64,000 bases of DNA from DSPP01 sp964607165. GTDB taxonomy: Bacteria; Zixibacteria; MSB-5A5; DSPP01. A program made the translations under genes and the position numbers. This document shows, in pieces, positions 27,025 through 35,060 of the stretch; position 1 is the first letter of the stretch, and each line of letters starts with the position of its first letter. Location: positions 128,667 through 192,666 of the forward strand of contig CAZSIT010000003.1 of the NCBI GenBank assembly GCA_964607165.1, given 5' to 3'. The notes beneath the pieces are model-generated. The model did no database searches. It saw only the letters and a list, made by a program, of their open reading frames with translations, and was not told where the DNA came from.

Positions 27025-27063
27025 TTGACAAGTTTGACAGGAATTATACATTTTGCGCATTAT
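27025..27063 (+). promoter_or_regulatory. Candidate promoter region for glnA
   Basis: Two TTGACA hexamers (27025-27030 and 27034-27039) precede TATACA (27045) and CATTAT (27058). The second -35 with CATTAT gives an 18-nt spacer; the first with TATACA is too close. This would leave a leader of about 75 nt before the chosen glnA start. Confidence 0.4.
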
Positions 27064-27142
27064 GAAAAAACAAAACGAGGTGCTTGAGGCAGAAAAAATA
27101 ATTCGAGGGGTTCGAGAAAAGGATTTGAGGGGAGAAAAGAGA

Positions 27143-28462
27143 ATGACGGCCGCGGACTTTTTAAAGGAGTTGGATAAGCAAGAAGTTAAATATGTCCGGC
27201 TCTGGTTTACCGACATTTTAGGACAGCTCAAGGGAATGGATATGACCCGCCGGGAAATGGAGGGGGTTCTGGAAAGGGGTCAGGGATTTGACGGCTCTTC
27301 AATCGAAGGGTTTGTCCGCATTGAAGAATCAGATTTGATAGCCCGGCCCGATTTGTCCACTTTCCGGGTGATTCCCTGGCCGATTGGGGGAGTGAAAGTC
27401 GGGATGCTTTTCTGTAATGTTTTCAATCCGGACGGCACCCCGCATGACGGAGACCCGCGCTATATCCTCCGCCGTCAGCTGGATAAAATTAAAAAGCTGG
27501 GCTATACTTACAATTGCGGGCCGGAAATCGAGTACTTCTACTTGAAATCGGCCAAAGAGCCGGTGGTTTTGGACCGCGAAGGCTATTTTAGCTACGGCAC
27601 GATTGACATCGGCACCAACTTGCGCAAGAAAACCGCCACAGCTTTGGAGGCAATGGGCATTCAGGTAGAGTGCACCCATCACGAAGTAGCCCCCAGCCAG
27701 CACGAGATTGATTTGCGCTATCAGGATGCCTTAACGATGGCGGATCAGGCGATGATTTATCGCCTCGTAGTCAAAGAATTGGCGGCGCAGGAAGGAGTCT
27801 ACGCCACCTTTATGCCCAAGCCGATTTTCGGCGAAAACGGCAGCGGGATGCATGTTCACCAATCCCTTTTCAAAGGGAAAAGCAACCTTTTCTTTGACCC
27901 CAAGGATAAATATCACCTTTCCGCTTTTTCCAGAGGTTACATCGCCGGGCTTTTGACGCATATTCGCGAAATCACTTTGATTTTGTGTCAGTGGGTGAAC
28001 TCCTACAAACGGTTGGTTGTCGGTTTCGAAGCGCCGGTTTACATTTCCTGGGGTCGGCGCAATCGTTCCTCTTTAATCCGCGTCCCGATGTATCAACCAG
28101 GAAAAGAAAACGCCACCCGTGTGGAGCTACGCTGCCCGGACCCGGCCTGCAACCCGTATTTGGCCTTTGCAGTTATGCTGGCGGCGGGGATGAAGGGAGT
28201 GGAAGGAAAATATTCCGTCCCCGAGCCGGTGGAAGAGGACATTTACGAAATGGACGAGAAGGAGTTAAAGCGGCGCAAAATAGGCTCGCTTCCTTCTTCG
28301 CTCCCGGAAGCGATTGAGCTGGCGGAGAAAAGCGCGCTCGTCCGGGAAGTCCTGGGCGACCATTTGTTCAACAATCTTATCGCCAATAAGAAGGTTGAAT
28401 GGGACCGCTATCGGATGCACGTTTCCCAGTACGAAATTGATAATTTCCTGCCGATTCTGTAG
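27143..28462 (+). CDS. glnA: Type I glutamine synthetase
   Basis: About 439 residues from ATG 27143, which follows GAGGGGAGA and matches the usual GSI N-terminus (MTAADFLKELDKQEVKYVRL); the frame continues upstream to TTG 27053, but those 30 codons would overlap the promoter region. Family motifs: FDGSSIEGFVRIEESDL, GPEIEYFYLK, HHEVAPSQHEIDLRY, NGSGMHVHQSLF and NRSSLIRVP. The adenylylation-loop tyrosine region of GSI-beta is absent and the length fits GSI-alpha, so control by feedback rather than adenylylation is likely. It makes glutamine from glutamate and ammonia; a glutamate dehydrogenase gene lies 3 kb downstream. Confidence 0.96.
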   Translation: MTAADFLKELDKQEVKYVRLWFTDILGQLKGMDMTRREMEGVLERGQGFDGSSIEGFVRIEESDLIARPDLSTFRVIPWPIGGVKVGMLFCNVFNPDGTPHDGDPRYILRRQLDKIKKLGYTYNCGPEIEYFYLKSAKEPVVLDREGYFSYGTIDIGTNLRKKTATALEAMGIQVECTHHEVAPSQHEIDLRYQDALTMADQAMIYRLVVKELAAQEGVYATFMPKPIFGENGSGMHVHQSLFKGKSNLFFDPKDKYHLSAFSRGYIAGLLTHIREITLILCQWVNSYKRLVVGFEAPVYISWGRRNRSSLIRVPMYQPGKENATRVELRCPDPACNPYLAFAVMLAAGMKGVEGKYSVPEPVEEDIYEMDEKELKRRKIGSLPSSLPEAIELAEKSALVREVLGDHLFNNLIANKKVEWDRYRMHVSQYEIDNFLPIL

Positions 28463-28480
28463 GCAATAGTTCAGCTTTGT

Positions 28481-28508
28481 AAGGGCGGTTTTGCAACCGC
28501 CCTTTTTT
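28481..28508 (+). terminator. Terminator after glnA, REP-like
   Basis: AAGGGCGGTT and AACCGCCCTT pair around TTGC and are followed by TTTT, giving a rho-independent terminator 19 nt after glnA. The head GTAAGGGC resembles the GTAGGGGC palindromes elsewhere, so a REP-like unit may have been recruited as terminator. Confidence 0.85.
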
Positions 28509-28528
28509 GTTGCGATATTGTGATAGAC

Positions 28529-30925
28529 TTATAGCGAGCAGTTCGAGGGAATGCCCAAGAAAACCAGATTCAGTTCCTTCACCACATCTGCGGCGGTCAA
28601 AAAGCTGTTGCAGTCGATGTCGGCAACACTCAAATTGGTGCAGTCCACGCCAATCGAACTGCCTAAGAAGGTACAGTTAAGCAGATGCACCACGTCAGCG
28701 GAGGTCAAAAGCTTATCGCCGTTTAAATCTCCTTTCATTTCAGTCTGAAAAATGAAAGCCGAGCCGGCATCCTGATTTCCGCTCGGATCCGCTCCGGGGG
28801 CGCCGAATAAAATCCGGGGTTCACTGCCGTTGTCATTGGCAAAGATGCCGACCGACCCGCCTACCCGTTCACCCGTAGAATCACCGGTTTTCTGAAAAAG
28901 TAAAGAACCATTTTGACCGGAATAGACATACACCGCTCCCGCCGAGTCGTTGACACCTGGAGCGCCCACAATAAAATCGTTGAAACCATCCCGGTTGACA
29001 TCGGCAGAGATTCCGACCGAACCCCCCACCCGGTCGCCGGGGGAGGTGCCGTTGACCTGGAAACTCAAAGAACCATCCGAAAGAGAATAGACAAAAGCAG
29101 AGCCGGCGGAACTGTTAGCTCCCGGAGCACCAACGATAAAGTCGTCCGTATATATCCCCACCGAGCCACCTACCCGATCGCCTGGAGAACTGCCGTTTTT
29201 TTGGAATACCTGTACTCCAGTGGCCCCGGAATCGACAAAGACCGTGCCGGTGGAATTGTTAGCCCCCGGAGCACCGATAATGGCATAGACTCCATAGATT
29301 CCAACCGAGCCACCTACCCGGTCGCCAGGGGTAGAACCAATTTTTTGATAAAGGAAAGAACCATCTATGCCTGAATAAACATAGGCCGCTCCGGCTGAAT
29401 CATTGACTCCCGGCGCACCCACAATAAAATCTGTATGCCCATCGCTGTTCACATCTCCCGAAATGCCCACCGACCCGCCTACTCGTTCTCCGGGATTACT
29501 TCCTGTTATTGTAAACAACGGCAGGCCGGTAGCACCAGAGTAAACTATAGCCTTTCCAGCCGAATCGTTAGCCCCCGGAGCGCCGACGACAAAGTCGTCA
29601 GTTCCGTCTAAATCAACGTCACCATAAAGCCCAACCGAACCCCCGACCCGTTCGCCAGCCGCCGTGCCGTTTACCTGATAAATCAAGGTATCATTTTTTC
29701 CTGAAAAGACGTAAGCCGAGCCTGCATCGGTCAGTTCGGTGCCTTCGCCAAACACGGTTACATCCGTCCCCGGCGCGCCGATGATGTAATCCGCCACGCC
29801 ATCTCCATCCACGTCCCCACCGCCGGCGATAGCGAAACCGAACTGGTCGCCCGGGTTGGCGCCGTTTTTCTGGGATTTCAGCGTATCGGCCAGTACGGTG
29901 AAGGTTACCGACTGTGTATCCGCCAAAAAGCCGTCAGAGGCAATGAAATCGACGTGGTGGACGCCGACCTGATAGGCCGCCGGCGTCCAGGAGAATTGTC
30001 CAGTGCCGGTGCCGAAATCATTAAAACTGGCCCCCACAGGCAAGCTCGGGGGGCCAATCGCTAAGAGAGGAATGGTCAGGTTGGGGTCGGTGGCGGATAC
30101 GTTGAAAACCTGCGGCTGCCCCACGGTTCCAAATTTTTCCCCAATCGGGGCCCAATTCGGTTTGACGTTTGTGACCGTGATCGTGCTTTTTACAAAGTTC
30201 ACCGGCACTCGGGTACCGTTGACTTTTACGAAATGCACGGTGTTGTCCAGGATGCGGATGGTGTCCAACTCCACCGTGCCGGCCGGAGCATTTATAGAAT
30301 CAAACTTTAAGTCCCAGAAGGCCTTTCGGGTGGAGTTGGGTGGCTCTATGTTGGATAAAAACCCGTCTTCAAATGCCCCCAATACAACTGAATCGGGGCT
30401 GGAGCTGTTGTAGCCGCCGTAGTTGGCTGTTAACAAAGATCCCAAAGTTGCAGTCAGCCGGATTACGGTTCCATTGAAGGTGCGAGGCCTGGAGGCGATA
30501 ATGTACGCCCCGCCGGAGATAGACCTTTCTTCATAGGGAAAACTGATGTGCGTGAGGGTATCCTTGTTTGTAATCCAAATCCTTACAAGCATTGCGGGGC
30601 TCCCGGCCGTGTCCGACCGGATCATTTTCGACTCCATAATGATTGAATCCTGCGGGGCGGGTATCGTAGGGCGGCTGCCGGGACAGGGGAAATTGCCAAA
30701 TTGGAAAACGCAATTGAGCAAAAGCCAGCAATCGGTGCCGTCCCTAAAGCCGTCGCAATTCAAATCTCCCTTAATGGCTGGATTGTCGCAAAAACTTCCG
30801 GTTCCCAAAAAAGCTTTGTTGATAAGAAGAACGACATCGGCGGCGGAAATTGCGGCATCACAATTCATATCCGCCCGGTTAGGGTCGCAGGAGGATTGAG
30901 CGGCTGCGGTCGAAAGTGACAGCAC
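28529..30925 (-). CDS. Secreted FG-GAP (integrin-type) propeller protein with dockerin-like repeats at both ends
   Basis: About 798 residues read from GTG 30925. Order: a truncated-looking signal segment (ending STAAAQ), an N-terminal dockerin-like pair (NCDAAISAADVVLLIN, GDLNCDGFRDGTDCWLLLN), an unclassified beta domain (about residues 90-250), an Ig-like module (VGVHHVDFIASDGFLADTQ), seven FG-GAP blades (GDVNSDGHTDFIVGAPG type) and a C-terminal dockerin-like pair. Blades 4 and 5 lack the DxNxDG calcium loop. Translation upstream in frame gives KLLRINILAVLLG, which would complete the signal peptide, but no ATG, GTG or TTG exists there, so the true start is uncertain. It is a close paralogue of the C-terminal third of the protein at 43299. 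Confidence 0.85.
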   Translation of the reverse strand: MLSLSTAAAQSSCDPNRADMNCDAAISAADVVLLINKAFLGTGSFCDNPAIKGDLNCDGFRDGTDCWLLLNCVFQFGNFPCPGSRPTIPAPQDSIIMESKMIRSDTAGSPAMLVRIWITNKDTLTHISFPYEERSISGGAYIIASRPRTFNGTVIRLTATLGSLLTANYGGYNSSSPDSVVLGAFEDGFLSNIEPPNSTRKAFWDLKFDSINAPAGTVELDTIRILDNTVHFVKVNGTRVPVNFVKSTITVTNVKPNWAPIGEKFGTVGQPQVFNVSATDPNLTIPLLAIGPPSLPVGASFNDFGTGTGQFSWTPAAYQVGVHHVDFIASDGFLADTQSVTFTVLADTLKSQKNGANPGDQFGFAIAGGGDVDGDGVADYIIGAPGTDVTVFGEGTELTDAGSAYVFSGKNDTLIYQVNGTAAGERVGGSVGLYGDVDLDGTDDFVVGAPGANDSAGKAIVYSGATGLPLFTITGSNPGERVGGSVGISGDVNSDGHTDFIVGAPGVNDSAGAAYVYSGIDGSFLYQKIGSTPGDRVGGSVGIYGVYAIIGAPGANNSTGTVFVDSGATGVQVFQKNGSSPGDRVGGSVGIYTDDFIVGAPGANSSAGSAFVYSLSDGSLSFQVNGTSPGDRVGGSVGISADVNRDGFNDFIVGAPGVNDSAGAVYVYSGQNGSLLFQKTGDSTGERVGGSVGIFANDNGSEPRILFGAPGADPSGNQDAGSAFIFQTEMKGDLNGDKLLTSADVVHLLNCTFLGSSIGVDCTNLSVADIDCNSFLTAADVVKELNLVFLGIPSNCSL

Positions 30926-31015
30926 CCCGAGAAGAACTGCTAATATATTAATGCGAAGTAACTTTAGCCTGGTCGTATGACGCCTCCCGGTATCATTTTC
31001 TTTCCCTTGGAGGAT

Positions 31016-31044
31016 AAGTTAAGCGAGGTTGAGCGTTTTGTCAA
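31016..31044 (-). promoter_or_regulatory. Sigma-70 promoter for the dockerin/FG-GAP gene
   Basis: On the minus strand TTGACA (31044-31039), a 17-nt spacer, then TAACTT (31021-31016). It lies about 90 nt upstream of the chosen GTG start, and GGGAGG occurs between them. Confidence 0.6.
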
Positions 31045-31112
31045 GCTAATATCGGACAAAAATCCAAAATTGTCGTATTTAAGCAGCCTTAAAAAAGCGG
31101 GGTTTTTAGATG

Positions 31113-31141
31113 TTGACTTTGTGAAAAAAATATCTTATTAT
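31113..31141 (+). promoter_or_regulatory. Sigma-70 promoter for the DNA glycosylase gene
   Basis: TTGACT (31113-31118), a 17-nt spacer, TATTAT (31136-31141). Transcription would start near 31148, about 12 nt before the ATG, a short leader with no clear ribosome site. It is divergent from the promoter at 31016-31044. Confidence 0.65.
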
Positions 31142-31159
31142 CGCCTTCCACGGGATTAG

Positions 31160-31801
31160 ATGGCGGAGATACTTACATTAACCGAGACCAGTCGTCCCCG
31201 TCCGGAGGGGCAGTGGAAGGCGAAGTTATCCAAGGCCTTCTACGAAAAGCCCACTCTGACGGTGGCCAAGGAACTATTGGGTAAATACTTGGTGGTTCGT
31301 CACCCCAACCGCATCCTTTCCGGTCGAATTGTTGAAGTAGAAGCTTATGTTGGCGAAGATGACCCCGCCTGTCATGCCAACGCTGGCTTGACCGACCGCA
31401 ACCACATTATGTACGGCCTCGGAGGTTTCGCGTACATCTACTTCATTTACGGGATGTATCACTGTCTTAATTTTGTCACCGAGCAGGAAGGGTTTCCGGC
31501 GGCGGTTTTGATTCGCGGTGTTGAGCCGAAAGAGGGTTTGGAGGAAATGAAAAGGCGGCGAGATACCAGTTCGGTTTCCGGCTTGACCAACGGCCCCGGC
31601 AAAATCTGCCAGGCGTTTGGCATCGATAAAAATTTTTATGGATTAGATTTGACCGGCACGCGGATTTGGGTGGAAGACCGTGGAGAAAAACGGCCCCCCT
31701 TAGCCCAATCCGCCCGCATTGGCGTAACCGCCGGAAAAGATAAACTCTGGCGTTTTTATGTCCCCAAAAGCCCCGGCGTCTCCAAAGACAAAAAAAGATA
31801 A
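31160..31801 (+). CDS. DNA-3-methyladenine glycosylase, AAG/MPG family
   Basis: 213 residues matching the alkyladenine glycosylase (MPG) family. ELLGKYLVVRHPNRILSGRIVEVEAYVGEDDPACHA contains the catalytic Glu region; RNHIMYGLGGFAYIYFIYGMYHCLN and NGPGKICQAFGIDK are family blocks. It removes alkylated purines such as 3-methyladenine as the first step of base excision repair. The 3' end overlaps the start of the glutamate dehydrogenase frame by 44 nt. A second, unrelated 3-methyladenine glycosylase (Tag) is encoded at 52242. Confidence 0.93.
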   Translation: MAEILTLTETSRPRPEGQWKAKLSKAFYEKPTLTVAKELLGKYLVVRHPNRILSGRIVEVEAYVGEDDPACHANAGLTDRNHIMYGLGGFAYIYFIYGMYHCLNFVTEQEGFPAAVLIRGVEPKEGLEEMKRRRDTSSVSGLTNGPGKICQAFGIDKNFYGLDLTGTRIWVEDRGEKRPPLAQSARIGVTAGKDKLWRFYVPKSPGVSKDKKR

Positions 31802-32765
31802 ACAGGCCGCTCAAAGCCCGATAGTAAGTCAGCCGGTAAGCCGGTCGACGCATCACTTGGAAGGGGCTTTGAAAAGCGACGATTTGCACATCAGCTCGTT
31901 TCAGAATATGATGAAACAGTTCGACGAAGCGGCTCGCCGGCTGAACATTAATCCGGAAAACTTGGAGATAATCAAACAGCCGCGCCGTTCGGTAATCGTC
32001 GAGCTTCCGGTTCAGATGGATAACGGGAGCTTTAAAATGTTCACCGGTTACCGCGTTCAGCATTCGATTATGCGCGGACCAGGAAAAGGAGGAATACGCT
32101 TCCATCCCCAGGTTACCCTCGATGAAGTGCAGGCTTTGGCCGCCTGGATGACCTGGAAATGCGCCGTAGTCGGCATCCCGTTCGGTGGTGCCAAAGGTGG
32201 TGTAGTTTGCGATCCGGAGAAAATGTCGAGGGGGGAACTGGAACGGATGACCCGGCGCTATACGGCGGATTTAATGGATGAGCTGGGGCCGGAAAAGGAT
32301 GTTCCTGCGCCGGATGTGAACACCGATTCGCAAACCATGGCCTGGATAATGGACACCTTTAGTATGCATGCGCGGCACACCGTCACTTCGGTGGTCACCG
32401 GCAAGCCTATCGAGTTAGGCGGTTCGCTCGGGCGCCGGGAAGCAACCGGCCGAGGCGTGCTTTTTTGCGTGCGGGATGCGGCTAAACATTTGAAGTTGGA
32501 TTTGAAAGGAGCGCGCATTGCCATTCAAGGTTTTGGAAATGTCGGCTCGGTTTCCGCCGATTTGCTGGCCAAAGATGGCGCCAAAATCGTCGCCGTGACG
32601 GATGCGCACGGAGGAATTCAAAACCCGGCGGGGTTCGACATACCAAAGCTTTTAGATTTTGTGCACAAGTCTGCCAATAAATCGGTGGCCGGTTTTCCCG
32701 GGGCTAAACCGATTTCAAATGAAGACCTTTTAACAATGGAGTGCGATGTTTTGATTCCAGCCGCT
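31758..32765 (+). CDS. gdhA: Glutamate dehydrogenase, NAD(P)-type (3' truncated by gap)
   Basis: About 336 codons up to the N run. Clear Glu/Leu/Phe/Val dehydrogenase motifs: MFTGYRVQHSIMRGPGKGGI, the catalytic lysine block VGIPFGGAKGGVVCDPEKMS, DVPAPDVNTDSQTMAWIMD and the Rossmann IQGFGNVGSVSADLL. It interconverts glutamate with 2-oxoglutarate and ammonia. The first ~45 residues are lysine-, serine- and proline-rich and overlap the glycosylase gene. A start nearer 31908 (MMKQFDEAARRLN) would match the usual family N-terminus. The C-terminal part is lost in the assembly gap. Confidence 0.93.
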
Positions 32766-32865
32766 NNNNNNNNNNNNNNNNNNNNNNNNNNNNNNNNNNN
32801 NNNNNNNNNNNNNNNNNNNNNNNNNNNNNNNNNNNNNNNNNNNNNNNNNNNNNNNNNNNNNNNNN
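32766..32865. other. Assembly gap (100 N)
   Basis: Exactly 100 N, the usual placeholder for unknown length. It cuts glutamate dehydrogenase on the left and a site-2 protease on the right. Adjacency of the two sides rests on scaffolding only. Confidence 0.99.
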
Positions 32866-33213
32866 ATAATTGCCACTCTCTCGGTGATTGTGATTCGCAT
32901 TCTAAGCTACTTCGAGCTGGGCAGTTTTCACGAGCCGGCCGGTCAGCTTCTGATTTATTTTGTTTACATCAATCTTTCGCTGGCGTTTTTTAATTTGATA
33001 CCGGTCCCGCCGTTGGACGGTTCGAAAATTTTGTATGGATTTCTGCCCCGCAATCAGGAACATATTTACTACAATCTGGAGCGGATGGGGCCAATTTTGC
33101 TTTTGGCTTTAATTATGCTCAATGCCTTGACCCCTCTTAAAATCATCAGTTTTTGGGTTGGGCCAATGGTCAATTTTGCCGTTCAGTTTTTAAGTGCCAT
33201 TTTCCTTCGCTAA
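32866..33213 (+). CDS. Site-2 protease (M50) family protein, C-terminal part
   Basis: The frame is open from the gap edge. The remaining ~115 residues are hydrophobic and contain NLIPVPPLDGSKIL (about 55 residues from the gap), the second catalytic/metal motif (N-x2-P-x-P-x-LDG) of S2P/RseP/SpoIVFB-like intramembrane metalloproteases. The HExxH motif would lie in the missing N-terminal part. Two or three transmembrane helices remain. The compact C-terminus with no PDZ domain suggests the small SpoIVFB/YwhC-like type. It overlaps the next gene by 20 nt. Confidence 0.85.
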   Translation: MIATLSVIVIRILSYFELGSFHEPAGQLLIYFVYINLSLAFFNLIPVPPLDGSKILYGFLPRNQEHIYYNLERMGPILLLALIMLNALTPLKIISFWVGPMVNFAVQFLSAIFLR

Positions 33214-33976
33214 GCGGTTGGGCGCAGCAGGGCTTTTGTTTTTGGCTTGCGCCATCGGAGCGCTTAATCGACAATCTTTTTTAGAAAAATTTTATTTTCA
33301 GCAAAAAACTTGGCAATCGCAAGTAGAGGATATGCGCAGCGCGGGGTATTTAGTTCATTTTTCAGCCCGAGCTCCAAAGCAGAAAATGAAGGGGGTTTTG
33401 GAGATTTATTATCTGCGGCCAGATACGATGGTGCTCTTTTCGCCCGGTTTTTTGGGAAAAGGTTCGTTACGGGGACGATGGGTTTTAGGGAGAAGCTTTT
33501 TAGTTTATTTTCCAAGGGAGAATAACTATTTCGAGGGAAGTTGGGAGGATTTTTTGTTGGCTCGAAAAGAAGAAACAATTGGATTGGATAGTTTGATTTT
33601 CGGAATACTTTCCCACCAGGCATTGTTGGTCGGTTTTGACACTGAAGCAAACCGGCCGATTCCTGAAAAATTCGGCTGGGTAGTTAAGGAAAGCTTGGGA
33701 AGATGGAAAAGAGAGCATATATTTAACCGCTGGGGAAGGCCTTCAATGGTACGATGGGATACAAAATCCTTGATGGTAGAAGTGACGCTGGATAAAAGCT
33801 CGAAAGACTTATCGCCGGAGCAGGTAGCACTGCTGTATAAATCTGAAGATGCACAGATAAAATTTGAAGTTGAGGAAGCCCTCTTAAATGTGGAAATCCC
33901 CCGCGCAAAGAAAAATTTTGTTGTGCCAAGAGGCGCCGTTCGGCTGGAGAAAATAGGGGCCGATGAAACGAATTGA
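33194..33976 (+). CDS. Exported protein of unknown function (LolA/LolB-like fold possible)
   Basis: 260 residues with GTG start at 33194, inside the end of the protease gene. The N-terminus (AKRLGAAGLLFLACAIGAL) is a signal or lipoprotein-type segment; LFLAC is a poor lipobox. The body (YLVHFSARAPKQKMKGVLEI then DTMVLFSPGFLGKGSLRGRW, later VRWDTKSLMVEVTLDKSS) shows alternating strands like LolA/LolB or DUF4292-type lipid-binding half-barrels; this is an impression, not a match. It overlaps the next glycosyltransferase by 14 nt and heads the LPS-type cluster, which would suit a lipoprotein or LPS-handling role. Confidence 0.6.
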   Translation: MPFSFAKRLGAAGLLFLACAIGALNRQSFLEKFYFQQKTWQSQVEDMRSAGYLVHFSARAPKQKMKGVLEIYYLRPDTMVLFSPGFLGKGSLRGRWVLGRSFLVYFPRENNYFEGSWEDFLLARKEETIGLDSLIFGILSHQALLVGFDTEANRPIPEKFGWVVKESLGRWKREHIFNRWGRPSMVRWDTKSLMVEVTLDKSSKDLSPEQVALLYKSEDAQIKFEVEEALLNVEIPRAKKNFVVPRGAVRLEKIGADETN

Positions 33977-35060
33977 AGGAGCTTTAAAAAAAGTTGGGCT
34001 GGCTATTTTTCGTTTATTTTTTCGAGCGGTGAAGCTGGCCGCAGTACCTTTTGCTTTTACGCAGCCGCAGAGGATTTTGGTCGTACGTGCGGATGCACGC
34101 CTGGGAAATTTGGTTTTCGCCCTTCCCTTTCTTCACACGTTGAGGAAAATGTTTCCAAAGGTAAAAATCAGTTTGCTGACCTCTGCAAAATTTTCGGAAC
34201 TTTTGCAAGGCGAAACGTTTATAGATGAGGTATTGACCTTCAATAAGAGAAAAGCCTGGCATCCATTTTACCTTTTTGGGTTGGTTTCTTCCCTTAGAAA
34301 AAAAAGATTCGACTGGTGTTTTGATTTAGGAAGCCCGCAATCTCCATCGTTTACCAACAGCTTTTTATGCGCTGTCGCAGAGGCTCCTGTGCGGATCGCT
34401 TATCGCAACAAATACTCTGAAGTTTTCGATAATTTGACCTTTGAGCCGGCTAAAGATACGGCACTTTACGAGATACTTTTGGGGCTTTTGAATGAAATTT
34501 CAAAGGTACAAGCGGCCGCTTCGGGACCGTTTCTCAACTTAGACTCACGCGAAAGAGAGGTGGCGATAAATTTCTTTTCCGGCGTTCACAAACCGCGGGT
34601 AGGGTTGTTTGTTGGAGGCAGGGGAGAAAAGAAATGGGAGCTGGGGCGATGGCTTGAAGTTGCCGAAAAACTTTTGATTAATGGCTGTTATGTTTGTCTG
34701 TTCTATGGACCGGATGAAGTGGATGAAGTCGAAAAAGGAAAATTACCGGGCGACATACGATTGGTTCCTCCCCGGCCGTTAAGGCAATTTTGCGCCATAG
34801 TTTCAGGGATGGATTTGTTTGTTTCTGTCGATACCGGGCCTTTGCACCTGGCTTCGGCATTAGAAGTACCGGTGGTTGGGTTTTATTTTAGCTCGGAGCC
34901 GCAGCGATTCGCTCCTATCGGAAAAAGAAAAATCATTATTCAAAGAGAGAAAGATAAATTGGAAGCCGATTTCGTGGCTACTACGGCAATAGGATTTATG
35001 AGAGAAACATCGAAGACCAATCCGACAGTTGCAGAGCCGTCGAAGGAAAAAGTGGGATGA
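33963..35060 (+). CDS. GT9 family glycosyltransferase (heptosyltransferase-like)
   Basis: 365 residues. The N-terminal ILVVRADARLGNLVFALPFL and the C-terminal DTGPLHLASALEVPVVGFYF are the paired hallmarks of GT9 ADP-heptose:LPS heptosyltransferases (WaaC/WaaF/WaaQ). The membrane-associated N-terminal helix (residues ~10-30) is longer than usual. Acceptor specificity cannot be read. It overlaps the ABC exporter (ATGA) and begins a chain of six overlapping LPS-core-type genes. Confidence 0.9.
   Translation: MKRIEGALKKVGLAIFRLFFRAVKLAAVPFAFTQPQRILVVRADARLGNLVFALPFLHTLRKMFPKVKISLLTSAKFSELLQGETFIDEVLTFNKRKAWHPFYLFGLVSSLRKKRFDWCFDLGSPQSPSFTNSFLCAVAEAPVRIAYRNKYSEVFDNLTFEPAKDTALYEILLGLLNEISKVQAAASGPFLNLDSREREVAINFFSGVHKPRVGLFVGGRGEKKWELGRWLEVAEKLLINGCYVCLFYGPDEVDEVEKGKLPGDIRLVPPRPLRQFCAIVSGMDLFVSVDTGPLHLASALEVPVVGFYFSSEPQRFAPIGKRKIIIQREKDKLEADFVATTAIGFMRETSKTNPTVAEPSKEKVG

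Noticed and set aside
27053..27142. Thirty-codon N-terminal extension of glutamine synthetase
   Set aside because: It overlaps the likely promoter region, and ATG 27143 has a good ribosome site and the usual family N-terminus.
30977..31159. A 60-residue plus-strand ORF between the FG-GAP protein and the DNA glycosylase
   Set aside because: It covers both divergent promoters, has no ribosome site and no recognisable protein features.
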